This document shows, in pieces, positions 51,591-59,686 of a DNA stretch of 64,000 bases. Made by a program: the position numbers and the translations under genes. The first letter of the stretch is position 1. Each line of letters starts with the position of its first letter. Origin of the DNA: Clostridia bacterium (GTDB lineage: Bacteria; Bacillota; Clostridia; TANB77; CAG-508). Location of the stretch: positions 137,890 through 201,889 of the forward strand of contig JAFTJF010000013.1 of NCBI GenBank assembly GCA_017456555.1, in the 5' to 3' direction. The notes beneath the pieces were generated by a model. The model was not told the origin of the DNA. It made no database searches and saw nothing but the letters and a program-made list of their open reading frames with translations.

Positions 51591-53029
51591 TGGCAAGAGA
51601 AGATTATGAAATAGTAATAGGACTAGAAGTTCACTGTGAACTTTCTACAAAAACAAAAATATTCTGTTCATGTTCAACAGAATTTGGTGGAGAACCAAAC
51701 ACACATTGTTGTCCAATTTGTATGGCAATGCCTGGAACTTTACCTGTTTTAAATGAAAAAGTTGTTGAATATGCAGTTAAAGCTGGACTTGCTACAAATT
51801 GTAGTATAGAAAAAAATAGTAAAAACGATAGAAAAAATTATTTTTATCCTGACAATCCAAAATCATACCAAATCTCTCAATTCGATAAACCACTTTGCTA
51901 TGATGGGCATGTAACTATCGAAACAGAAGATGGTGAAAAGGAAATTAGAATTGAAAGAATTCACATTGAAGAGGATGCTGGAAAATTAAATCATGATGAA
52001 TATGGAAGAGGAAGCTTTGTTGATTTAAACAGAGCTGGAGTTCCACTTATTGAGGTTGTTTCAAAACCAGATATGAGAAGTGCAAAAGAAGTTGAAGCGT
52101 ATATGAGAAAATTAAAATCAATTTTTGAATATATTGAAATCTCAGATTGTAAAATGCAAGAAGGTTCTTTAAGAGCTGACGTAAACGTATCTGTTAGAAA
52201 AAAAGGAGCAGCAGAATTCGGAACAAGAACAGAAATGAAAAACATGAACTCTTTCAGAAGCATTGTAAGAGCAATTGACTACGAAGCTGATAGACAAATA
52301 GAACTAATTGAAGCTGGAGAAAAAGTTGTTCAAGAAACTTTAAGATGGGATGATGTATCAGGAAGAACATTCTCAATGAGAGATAAAGAAGATGCTCAAG
52401 ATTACAGATATTTCCCAGAACCAGATTTAGTTGCTTTAAAAGTATCTGATGAATACATTGAAAATATTAGAAAATCTTTACCTGAGCTTCCAGAAAGCAG
52501 AAGAAAAAGATATATTGAAGAATACGAATTAACAGAAAAAGCTGCTAACTTCGTAACAGGTTCAAAATATTATTCAATTTTATTTGAAGAATCAATTAAA
52601 GTATGTAATAATCCAAAAACAGTTGGAAACTTAATCATGTCTGATATTGCTAGAATTTTAAATGAAAGAGAAGAAGAACCAGAAGATTTAAAATTCGGTG
52701 GGGCAGAGCTTGGAGAATTAGTAACTTTAATAGACAAAGGAACTATCAGTTCAGCAATAGCTAAAAAAGTTTTAGAAGAATTATTTAATGAAGTTAAAAT
52801 GCCAAGCAAAATAATTGAAGAAAAAGGTTGGGTACAAATTTCTGATGAAGGTGCAATTAAAGAAGTTGTAATGAAAGTATTAGAAAACAACCCACAATCT
52901 ATTGCAGATTATAAAGCTGGTAAAGACAAAGCATTAGGATTCTTAGTAGGACAAGCTATGAAAGAAACAAGAGGAAAAGCAAATCCTCAAATGTTAAATA
53001 AAATGTTCTTAGATGAACTTAATAAATAG
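51590..53029 (+). CDS. gatB: Asp/Glu-tRNA amidotransferase subunit B
   Basis: 479 residues. IVIGLEVHCELSTKTKIFC opens the kinase-like cradle domain with zinc-site cysteines (C...C and CCPIC). HNDRKNYFYPDNPKSYQIS-like and GSLRADVNVS segments follow; the C-terminal YqeY-like tail (LGFLVGQAMKETRGKANP) binds tRNA. It activates the misacylated residue with ATP and receives ammonia from GatA. Confidence 0.96.
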   Translation: MAREDYEIVIGLEVHCELSTKTKIFCSCSTEFGGEPNTHCCPICMAMPGTLPVLNEKVVEYAVKAGLATNCSIEKNSKNDRKNYFYPDNPKSYQISQFDKPLCYDGHVTIETEDGEKEIRIERIHIEEDAGKLNHDEYGRGSFVDLNRAGVPLIEVVSKPDMRSAKEVEAYMRKLKSIFEYIEISDCKMQEGSLRADVNVSVRKKGAAEFGTRTEMKNMNSFRSIVRAIDYEADRQIELIEAGEKVVQETLRWDDVSGRTFSMRDKEDAQDYRYFPEPDLVALKVSDEYIENIRKSLPELPESRRKRYIEEYELTEKAANFVTGSKYYSILFEESIKVCNNPKTVGNLIMSDIARILNEREEEPEDLKFGGAELGELVTLIDKGTISSAIAKKVLEELFNEVKMPSKIIEEKGWVQISDEGAIKEVVMKVLENNPQSIADYKAGKDKALGFLVGQAMKETRGKANPQMLNKMFLDELNK

Positions 53030-53036
53030 TATAAAG

Positions 53037-53071
53037 AAATCCACAAATTGTAAAAGATTTGTGGATTTTTT
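53037..53071 (+). terminator. intrinsic terminator of the gat operon
   Basis: AAATCCACAAAT (53037-53048) / ATTTGTGGATTT (53057-53068) and T-run. Confidence 0.9.
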
Positions 53072-53159
53072 GCTTTAAAAATATATTTTGTTGTGAAGTA
53101 GAATTATAGACAATGAAAAAATAATGTGATAATATTTAAGAAAAAATAAGGAGATTTTT

Positions 53160-54296
53160 ATGGAAAAATCAAAAGTATATTTTACAGATTTTAGAGCAAA
53201 ACCTGGCTATAACTTATTACAGAAATTACAAAGACTTATGAAAATGGCAGGTATTGAAAATATAGATTTTAACAATAAATATGTAGCAATAAAAATTCAT
53301 TTTGGTGAACCTGGAAACCTAGCGTATTTAAGACCAAATTATGCTAAAGCAGTTGCAGATGTTGTTAAAGAATTAGGCGGAAAACCATTTCTAACAGATT
53401 GTAATACTTTATATGTTGGTGGAAGAAAAAATGCGCTTGACCACATAGATGCGGCTTATTTAAATGGATTCACACCATTTTCAACAGGATGTCATGTAAT
53501 AATAGGTGATGGCTTAAAAGGAACAGATGAAGCTTATGTTGAAATAGATGGAGAATATGTTAAATCTGCAAAAATTGGTAGAGCAATTATGGATGCAGAC
53601 ATTGTTATTTCATTAAATCATTTTAAAGGTCATGAATGTACAGGATTTGGTGGTGCAATAAAAAATATTGGTATGGGATGTGGATCTCGTGCTGGAAAAA
53701 TGGAAATGCACAGTAGCGGAAAACCAAGAGTAATTGAAAGCAAATGTAAAAAGTGTAAACAATGTCAAAGAATATGCGCGCACAGTGCAATATCTTATGA
53801 TGAAAATGGAATTGCAAGAATTGATCATTCAAAATGTGTTGGATGTGGTAGATGTATAGGAATTTGCAATTTTGATGCAATAAAATCTCCAAATGATGAA
53901 GCAGGAGATATATTAAATAAAAAGATGGCTGAATATGCTTTAGCAGTTGTAAAAGATAGACCACAATTCCATATTAGTTTAATTTGTGATGTTTCTCCAA
54001 ATTGTGATTGTCATGCAGAAAATGATAGCCCAATAGTTCCAAATATTGGAATGCTTGCATCATTTGATATGGTTGCTTTAGATAGAGCATGTGCTGATTT
54101 AGTAAATAAACAAACTGCATTTGAAAACAGTAATTTAGGAGAAAACTTAAAGAAATTTGATAAAGATTTCTTAGAACAACTTAAAGGTGATAGATTTGTT
54201 ATAAATCATCCAGAAACAAATTGGGAAACTCAAATAAGCCATGGCGAAAAAATAGGACTTGGAAATTCAGAATATGAATTAATTGAAATAAAGTAA
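53160..54296 (+). CDS. DUF362 protein with two [4Fe-4S] clusters
   Basis: 378 residues. An N-terminal DUF362 domain (VAIKIHFGEPGN, DCNTLYVGGRKNALDH, SLNHFKGHECTGFGGAIKNI) carries an inserted ferredoxin segment, CKKCKQCQRICAHSA and CVGCGRCIGICNFDA (about 195-240), two complete cluster motifs. Probable redox protein of unknown substrate, common in anaerobes. AAGGAG precedes the ATG. Confidence 0.88.
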   Translation: MEKSKVYFTDFRAKPGYNLLQKLQRLMKMAGIENIDFNNKYVAIKIHFGEPGNLAYLRPNYAKAVADVVKELGGKPFLTDCNTLYVGGRKNALDHIDAAYLNGFTPFSTGCHVIIGDGLKGTDEAYVEIDGEYVKSAKIGRAIMDADIVISLNHFKGHECTGFGGAIKNIGMGCGSRAGKMEMHSSGKPRVIESKCKKCKQCQRICAHSAISYDENGIARIDHSKCVGCGRCIGICNFDAIKSPNDEAGDILNKKMAEYALAVVKDRPQFHISLICDVSPNCDCHAENDSPIVPNIGMLASFDMVALDRACADLVNKQTAFENSNLGENLKKFDKDFLEQLKGDRFVINHPETNWETQISHGEKIGLGNSEYELIEIK

Positions 54297-54304
54297 CATA
54301 AAAT

Positions 54305-54362
54305 AACTCTTTTCATACTATATATAGATACCAAATCTATGAGTATGAAAGGAGTTTTTATA
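54305..54362 (+). promoter_or_regulatory. hairpin that masks a ribosome binding site / terminator-like
   Basis: AACTCTTTTCATACT (54305-54319) pairs along 15 bp (one T-G) with AGTATGAAAGGAGTT (54342-54356). The 3' arm contains AAGGAG, the ribosome site of the gene starting at 54362, and runs into TTTTT. The same structure could terminate DUF362 transcripts and silence the next gene. Confidence 0.7.
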
Positions 54363-54757
54363 TGGCAAAAATTCTTGTATATAATAATAACACAAATAGA
54401 ATGGAAACATATTTTAGAGGCGAGTCACAAAGTATGCCTTATAATTCAAATAGAACTTTAACAGTAAGTGAATTTAGAGGTTCAAGTAATTCTGGACTTT
54501 TATGGACAGACAGAAGAGCAATGGAAGCTTGGAATAGTTTTAGATATATTTATGGAAGACCAATATTTGTTGGTTTTGCATTTAAAAGACCATGGGAAGG
54601 TGGTCATAGTAATCTTTCACAACACTATGCCGGTTTAGCTTTTGATGTTGGTCAAAATTTAAATGCAACTGAAAGAAATCAAATGAGAAATTTAGCAATA
54701 AATTCTGGAATTTGGAATTACGTAGAACCAGCCTCATTAACACCTAACTGTCAATGA
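54362..54757 (+). pseudogene. M15-type peptidase-like gene truncated by prophage
   Basis: 131 residues. SQHYAGLAFDVGQNLNATER matches the zinc/substrate region of D-Ala-D-Ala carboxypeptidase-like (VanY/M15) proteins, and GIWNYVEPASLTPN is where such proteins continue to the last catalytic His. Here the frame stops six bases later, exactly beside the recombinase gene. The C-terminal end is presumably beyond the other end of the prophage. Its start lies in the hairpin at 54305. Confidence 0.7.
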
Positions 54758-54778
54758 TACCACAAAATTATAAAAAAA

Positions 54779-55990
54779 TTAAAATAAAGGAAAGATGGTT
54801 ATTTCAAAATCATCTTTTTTTCTTGAACCTTTATCCTTGTAGTATTCAACTTTTTCAATGCAAGATTTTAATAATTTATTTTTTTGATATACATCTGCAT
54901 AAGGATATAATTCTATTACTTTTTCTATATTAGGAATAATTTTTTCTTTTTTTTCTAATTGTTGTTCATAGTTTTCTTTTAAATTTTTTAATTCAGTAAT
55001 TTTATTTTTTATATCTGATATTTTTCCAGCAAGAATTTGACTTCTTTCTATAAAAGTATCGTTATCATAAATACCTTGTTCCAGGAAGTCATATAATTTA
55101 TTTTTTTGAGAATTTGTTTTATCTAATTCATCGTTCAATTGAGTTATTTGTTGATTTGTATTATTAATTAAATTAGAAATTTCGCTTGTTTTATTTGATT
55201 TTTTTAAATCTAATTTATAATTATCTAGTAATATTTTCAAACTTTCAAATATTTTTTCTTCTACTAAACTTAAATGAGAACTTCCAACATCATAATTTTT
55301 ACAACATATTCTTATATAAGTAGAAGAGGCAGTAGAAGTCCTTTTCATAGTACGTCCACAAATTTTACATTTTAATAAAGTTGAAAGTGGATTTTTTAAT
55401 TCTAAATCATCTTTAGTTCTAGTATCTGCAAGTTGATGACTTTTATAAATGGCTTGAGCTTTATAAAATATTTCTTCAGAAATGATAGGTTCATGCAATC
55501 CATCTACAATATATAAATCTGGAGTTGGATTTTTAACTAAAATAATTTTTCCATTTTCATCTCTTTTTTTCAAAGTTTTTTTATCTGTATATCTTACCTT
55601 TCCTGTATAAGTGATATTACTTAAAATACTTTGAATTGTAGTTTTATACCAAATTTTACCACCTTTTGGAGGTTTTAAATCTAAAGTGTTCATCATTTCA
55701 ACTATTTCACCAAGATTTCGTCCATTAGTGTACATTTCAAATATTGCTTTTACAACTTTAGCATGTTCATTTGGTTTTAAAGAATAGCCTTTTCCTTTTA
55801 ATTTATACTTATCATATCCAAATGGAGCAGAACAAACAACCATTCCTTCTTTAACAGCAGAAATAGTTCCGTTATGTAATCTTCTACGAATAGTTTTATA
55901 TTCTCTTCTGGACATAAAAAGTCCAAATTCAAAATATTCTTCATCAAATTCATTATTTGGATCATAAGTTTTTGTAGGAGTGATAATCAA
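54779..55990 (-). CDS. large serine recombinase, C-terminal part
   Basis: Recombinase domain (MSRREYKTIRRRLHNGTISA, YTNGRNLGEIVEMMN), zinc ribbon (CKICGRTMKRTST...RICCKN) and a C-terminal coiled coil of the phage integrase type. The coding sequence really continues upstream: with two +1 shifts, at CGG 56025-56027 and CGG 56149-56151, it joins the N-terminal part into one protein of about 517 residues starting at 56334. The 55990 start (TTG) has no ribosome site. Catalyses integration of the prophage at the adjoining end. Confidence 0.85.
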   Translation of the reverse strand: MIITPTKTYDPNNEFDEEYFEFGLFMSRREYKTIRRRLHNGTISAVKEGMVVCSAPFGYDKYKLKGKGYSLKPNEHAKVVKAIFEMYTNGRNLGEIVEMMNTLDLKPPKGGKIWYKTTIQSILSNITYTGKVRYTDKKTLKKRDENGKIILVKNPTPDLYIVDGLHEPIISEEIFYKAQAIYKSHQLADTRTKDDLELKNPLSTLLKCKICGRTMKRTSTASSTYIRICCKNYDVGSSHLSLVEEKIFESLKILLDNYKLDLKKSNKTSEISNLINNTNQQITQLNDELDKTNSQKNKLYDFLEQGIYDNDTFIERSQILAGKISDIKNKITELKNLKENYEQQLEKKEKIIPNIEKVIELYPYADVYQKNKLLKSCIEKVEYYKDKGSRKKDDFEITIFPLF

Positions 55991-56145
55991 AGTATTAGAA
56001 TATTTAAAAGATTCTGAAACAATTCCGTTGGTCTAGTGTATTACCACGAGCTAATCTTTCGACTTCAACTACAAGAACACCAGTCCACAAACCAGAATCA
56101 ACATCTTGCAATAATTCTTGCATAACAGGTCTTGCTGCGATACTA

Positions 56146-56334
56146 TCACCGAGAAACAATTTCTTTATAAATTCTACCAATAATAATGTTTTTGCTTTTT
56201 GCTAAATCTAATAATATTTTTTCGTGTCTAGCCAAAGTTTCACCAGCACCCATCATTTCAGCATCTAAATCTTTTCTTGATTTTCTTAAATAAATACAAT
56301 ATTGTTCCATATTAGAATTTATTAATTTTGACAT
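56146..56334 (-). CDS. large serine recombinase, N-terminal part
   Basis: Start ATG 56334 follows GAGGAGGT. MEQYCIYLRKSRKDLDAE includes the catalytic Ser region of the resolvase domain. The frame ends TCT CGG TGA; dropping the C gives Ser-Gly-Asp (SGDSIAARPVMQELL), the expected family sequence, which runs on through VEVERLARGNTLDQ to a second identical event at CAA CGG A, expected DQGIV. Both events are exact by comparison with known recombinase sequence. Confidence 0.85.
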   Translation of the reverse strand: MSKLINSNMEQYCIYLRKSRKDLDAEMMGAGETLARHEKILLDLAKSKNIIIGRIYKEIVSR

Positions 56335-56442
56335 AAAAATATACCTCCTCATTTGAGAAAATTTGTTCTCTTGAAAAAGGCATTTTATTTTTGTATAATA
56401 AAAATACCTTACAAATGATTTTCGTTTGTAGCTTATAGGGAA

Positions 56443-56487
56443 GAGATAATACACAAAGTTTGGCGATGGAGTGTATTATCTTTTTTT
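56443..56487 (+). terminator. hairpin with T-run between recombinase and KilA-N gene
   Basis: AGATAATACAC (56443-56453) / GTGTATTATCT (56471-56481) and T7, with a neighbouring inverted repeat CAGTTATCGACA/TGTCGACAACTG (56488-56514). The T-run is on the plus strand, where no gene is evident upstream. Confidence 0.6.
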
Positions 56488-56515
56488 CAGTTATCGACAA
56501 AATGTCGACAACTGA

Positions 56516-57400
56516 TTATTTTTTGTTTGCACCTGGTAGTAAAGGGGTTTTATTATTATTCATTTTTTCAATTTTCTTAATACTACTATTATTTTTAAAT
56601 GTAGTTAATTGATATATTGCTTCTTGATTTAAACGAATAAGTCTTTCTTGTTGAGATAATCCTGCTTTTATAAATGTTGCATTTAAGTTTTCGATATTTG
56701 CTAATACTATTAATTGGGAAATAGTTGCGTTATCTCTTATATTGCCTTTAGCGTTAGGATTTTTGTCTTTCCATTCTTTTGCTGTCATTCCAAATAATGC
56801 CACGTTAAGCATATCTGCTTCATTTGCATAAGTAATAGATTGATGCTTTGATGATACATTTTCAGGAATTAAGTTTTGTTTTATTGCGTCAGTGTGCAAT
56901 TTATAATTAGTTTTTGCAACAAGTCTTTTAATATTCCATTCTGTAGATAATCTATTACTTTCATCATTTTTTAATCTTTGATAGTCGGTGATTACATATA
57001 ATTTGAATTCTGGACTCAACCAACTAGCAAATTCAAAAGCGATATCTTTATGTGCAAAAGTACCACCACCATTTCCAGAACGAGAGACGATACCAATTGC
57101 ATTTGTGCTTTCTATCCATTTTTGAGGTGTCATAACAAAAGAGTTAGAGCCAGCTTCACTGACAAAGGTGTCGAAATCGACCCCTTTGAAATTGGGATTA
57201 TGCATCATTTCCCAAAGTCCTAAAAATTCAATTGTAGATCTATTTCTCATCCAGTTTTTTACAACATCTTTTGGAAATTCAGGATTTTTATATCGAGCTA
57301 GGTCTGTTAAAGAAATAAAGTCATTTTCATTATCATTTGACATTATAGAAATTTGTAAATTATTTACATTTAAAGTTTCTTTGTAGATTTTTTTTTCCAT
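56516..57400 (-). CDS. KilA-N domain phage regulator
   Basis: 294 residues. NDFISLTDLARYKNP...PKDVVKNWMRNRSTIEFLG and AHKDIAFEFASWLSPEFKLY are the KilA-N DNA-binding domain (about 28-145). The rest is helical with a TYANEADMLNVALFGMTAKE segment seen in such antirepressor-like proteins. AAAGGAG precedes the ATG. Between the recombinase and the S24 repressor, it likely takes part in the lysogeny switch. Confidence 0.85.
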   Translation of the reverse strand: MEKKIYKETLNVNNLQISIMSNDNENDFISLTDLARYKNPEFPKDVVKNWMRNRSTIEFLGLWEMMHNPNFKGVDFDTFVSEAGSNSFVMTPQKWIESTNAIGIVSRSGNGGGTFAHKDIAFEFASWLSPEFKLYVITDYQRLKNDESNRLSTEWNIKRLVAKTNYKLHTDAIKQNLIPENVSSKHQSITYANEADMLNVALFGMTAKEWKDKNPNAKGNIRDNATISQLIVLANIENLNATFIKAGLSQQERLIRLNQEAIYQLTTFKNNSSIKKIEKMNNNKTPLLPGANKK

Positions 57401-57419
57401 TGTTTTATCTCCTTTAGTG

Positions 57420-58109
57420 TTATTTCTTTTTTCTTCTTAATTCTACAACTTTACCAAGTATTCTAATAGGTAAAGATTCTATTTCTTCATTTGAATAAAT
57501 CATCGGTTCATATAATAGATTTCCATTACTATCGCGATTATTATTTAGAGGTTGTAAAATAATTCCATTTTGGTTTTTAAATACTCTTTTAAAAGTTCCA
57601 TCATTACCATTAACCATTACAACACAGTCATCACCAGATTCACAATCAACAACTTTTTCTAAAATAATAGTATCATTATCTAAATATTCAGGAGACATAG
57701 AATCACCTTTAATTTTTAAACCAAAATATTGTTTACCACCTTTAAGCATATCTGCTGAAATTTCTTCAGTATCAAGAATATCTTCAATACATTCCATAGG
57801 TATTCCAGCAGGAATAGTTCCATATACGAATACAATTGCTGATGAATTTTCATTTCTTGTATTTGTATTAATGATAAATTCTTGATTTGAATCTAAAGAT
57901 TTTAATAAGTCTTCAATACTCATAAACATTGCTTTTGCTAATTCTGCTGCAACATCAGTTGTAACAGAATAAGGTTTTCCAGTTTTAGGATTATAAATTT
58001 TCTCAAGTGTATTAATATATGAAGGGCTTAAGGTTGTTCTCGCAGCAAATGCTCGTTGAGATAAACTATTATTTTCTCTATAATTTTTAATAATTTCTCC
58101 AATATACAT
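57420..58109 (-). CDS. CI-type repressor with S24 peptidase domain
   Basis: 229 residues from ATG 58109, 5 bases after AGGTGG. N-terminal HTH (SLSQRAFAARTTLSPSYINT), C-terminal LexA/CI-like domain: GDSMSPEYL holds the catalytic Ser and GTFKRVFK the Lys, so RecA-stimulated self-cleavage is expected on DNA damage. Divergent from the Cro gene; operators lie between. Confidence 0.92.
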   Translation of the reverse strand: MYIGEIIKNYRENNSLSQRAFAARTTLSPSYINTLEKIYNPKTGKPYSVTTDVAAELAKAMFMSIEDLLKSLDSNQEFIINTNTRNENSSAIVFVYGTIPAGIPMECIEDILDTEEISADMLKGGKQYFGLKIKGDSMSPEYLDNDTIILEKVVDCESGDDCVVMVNGNDGTFKRVFKNQNGIILQPLNNNRDSNGNLLYEPMIYSNEEIESLPIRILGKVVELRRKKK

Positions 58110-58132
58110 TTTTTCCACCTTTCTTTAGTGTT

Positions 58133-58161
58133 ATTGTACAATACATTGTGCATAAATGCAA
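58133..58161 (-). promoter_or_regulatory. promoter of the repressor gene
   Basis: On the minus strand TTGCAT (58161-58156), 17 bases, TACAAT (58138-58133); the -10 overlaps an operator-like site at 58136-58151. Confidence 0.55.
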
Positions 58162-58253
58162 TAGAAAAACATAAAAAAATAAAATTTTGCACAAAATAGT
58201 TGACAATGAAAAAATTAGAGATATAATATAACCATAAGCACAAAATATTGTGC
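58136..58253. promoter_or_regulatory. phage operator region
   Basis: Perfect 16-base palindrome GCACAAAATATTGTGC (58238-58253) beside the cro start, a related site GTACAATACATTGTGC (58136-58151) and a half-site GCACAAAATAGTTGAC (58189-58204). An identical full palindrome lies at 58469-58484. Confidence 0.75.
58200..58227 (+). promoter_or_regulatory. rightward early promoter
   Basis: TTGACA (58200-58205), 16 bases, TATAAT (58222-58227), overlapped by operator half-site and followed by the full operator. Confidence 0.8.
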
Positions 58254-58273
58254 AAGAAAAGAGGTGAAAAAAG

Positions 58274-58492
58274 ATGCCTAATAATTTAAAGTATTATAGA
58301 GAGGCAAAAAATTTAACTCAAGAAGAATTGTCTAAAAAAGCTGAAGTTTCAAGAAATACAATATCTTTAATTGAAACTGGTGCTAATACTAATATTACAT
58401 ATAATGTAATGGAAAAATTAGCAAAAGCTTTAGATATGACAGTTGAGGAGATTTTTTTTAAAAAGTTAGCACAAAATATTGTGCAAAAGTAA
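58274..58492 (+). CDS. Cro-like HTH protein
   Basis: 72 residues, almost entirely one HTH_XRE domain (NLTQEELSKKAEVSRNTISL). GAGGTG precedes the ATG. First gene of the rightward early operon. Its last codons (AQNIVQ) are encoded by a perfect operator palindrome at 58469-58484. Confidence 0.88.
   Translation: MPNNLKYYREAKNLTQEELSKKAEVSRNTISLIETGANTNITYNVMEKLAKALDMTVEEIFFKKLAQNIVQK
58469..58484. promoter_or_regulatory. operator palindrome inside the 3' end of cro
   Basis: GCACAAAATATTGTGC, identical to the site at 58238-58253, lies within the coding sequence. Confidence 0.75.
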
Positions 58493-58535
58493 AGAAGACA
58501 AGTACAAAAGAATAAATTGTAGAGAGGTGGTGTAA

Positions 58536-58679
58536 GTGGTTATAAACGAATTTAAATTAGGAAATACAACAGTTAAAATTGATAATTCATATATGGCAAC
58601 TGATGAAAATGAGAGAAGACAGAGATGTGAATTATTTAATGAAGTTGGATGTGAAATATATTCAAATATAAATGTTTAA
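58536..58679 (+). CDS. 47-residue phage protein
   Basis: GTG start behind GAGAGGTGG; the frame runs to TAA 58679. Sequence starts VINEFKLGNTTVKIDNS and ends GCEIYSNINV. Short early phage gene of unknown function, supported by ribosome site and operon position. Confidence 0.55.
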   Translation: MVINEFKLGNTTVKIDNSYMATDENERRQRCELFNEVGCEIYSNINV

Positions 58680-58767
58680 TTTTTTAAATTTAACTTAATA
58701 TTTTTTATTTTACTTAACAAATATAAAAAGATACTTAACAAAGGACAAGTATAGAAAGGAGCAAAAG

Positions 58768-58989
58768 ATGAAAAAGAAACAAAATAAAATAAGAAAAATA
58801 ATTCAATATACATATTTAATTATTTTTGTTTTATCAAGTATAGGAATTGTTGGAAATATAGAACTTGATGAACCAGTAACAAAATTTCAAATTTTAATGT
58901 ATGTAACATCTGGATTATTAGTATTTTCAAAAATAATTTATTGTAAGATTCATTATCCAAACAAAGTATATTATTGGGATTTTGATTAA
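58768..58989 (+). CDS. small two-helix membrane protein of the phage
   Basis: 73 residues: Lys-rich start, two hydrophobic helices (about 14-32 and 41-60), ending in a Tyr/Trp-rich tail. AAAGGAG precedes the ATG. Unknown function. Confidence 0.6.
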   Translation: MKKKQNKIRKIIQYTYLIIFVLSSIGIVGNIELDEPVTKFQILMYVTSGLLVFSKIIYCKIHYPNKVYYWDFD

Positions 58990-59003
58990 AGGAGGAAAAT
59001 GCA

Positions 59004-59189
59004 ATGGAAGTAAAAGATATTACATTAACGAAAGAACAGTATAAAAGAATATGTGCTTTAGATAGTATTTTGCTTTTATCTTGTACTAACGAAGAACAAG
59101 CTGATCAAATGATGAGCATCATAAAAAATAGAATAAACCAAAAAGAAAAACTATGTGCACAACCCACTACAGCGACACATAGTTTATAA
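59004..59189 (+). CDS. 61-residue phage protein
   Basis: AGGAGG precedes the ATG, 14 bases after the previous gene. Helical and soluble, with two Cys near the middle and one near the end. Family unrecognised. Confidence 0.55.
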   Translation: MEVKDITLTKEQYKRICALDSILLLSCTNEEQADQMMSIIKNRINQKEKLCAQPTTATHSL

Positions 59190-59265
59190 AAAAGCGATTT
59201 AGTAAACACTCTTTTTCACATTTTAACAATAATTTGTGGAAAAGTCAACGGATTGGAGAAGAATT

Positions 59266-59673
59266 ATGAGCATAGATTATTCAAAATTTGCATTTCCAAA
59301 ACCACCAAAAAAAGAGAAGAAAAAAACAAAGCCATTGAAAAGAACTGCAATAAAAGGAAAAAAACATAATAGAACCAAGAAAACAGAAATAAAGACAGAA
59401 ATAAAAAAAGCAGTATGGATAAGAGATGGATATAAGTGTATTTTTTGTGGAATGAAAGTTCCATGGAATTATGCAAATGCACATTTAAAGAAGAGGTCTG
59501 AAGGTGGATTAGGAGTACCAGAAAATTTATTTACAGCTTGTCAGAATTGCCATAATGAAGAGGATAACGGTTTAAATGCAAAAGAATATGAAGAGAAAGC
59601 TAAAACTTATTTAAAAGCTATTTATGGACCAAATTGGAAGGAAGAAAGTTTAATATATAAAAAATACAAATGA
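59266..59673 (+). CDS. HNH endonuclease (phage)
   Basis: 135 residues from ATG 59266 (GGAG upstream). Very basic N terminus rich in Pro/Lys, then VWIRDGYKCIFCGMKVPWNY, AHLKKRSEGG and ACQNCHNEEDNG: two CxxC zinc pairs and the HNH His. Phage HNH nucleases of this size often assist DNA packaging, but this one lies in the early region. Confidence 0.85.
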   Translation: MSIDYSKFAFPKPPKKEKKKTKPLKRTAIKGKKHNRTKKTEIKTEIKKAVWIRDGYKCIFCGMKVPWNYANAHLKKRSEGGLGVPENLFTACQNCHNEEDNGLNAKEYEEKAKTYLKAIYGPNWKEESLIYKKYK

Positions 59674-59686
59674 GAAAGGAGAGTTT

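Noticed and set aside
54779-56334. Recombinase as an ordinary decayed pseudogene
   Set aside because: Both breaks are single-base, at the same codon, with all motifs otherwise intact; decay is kept only as an alternative.
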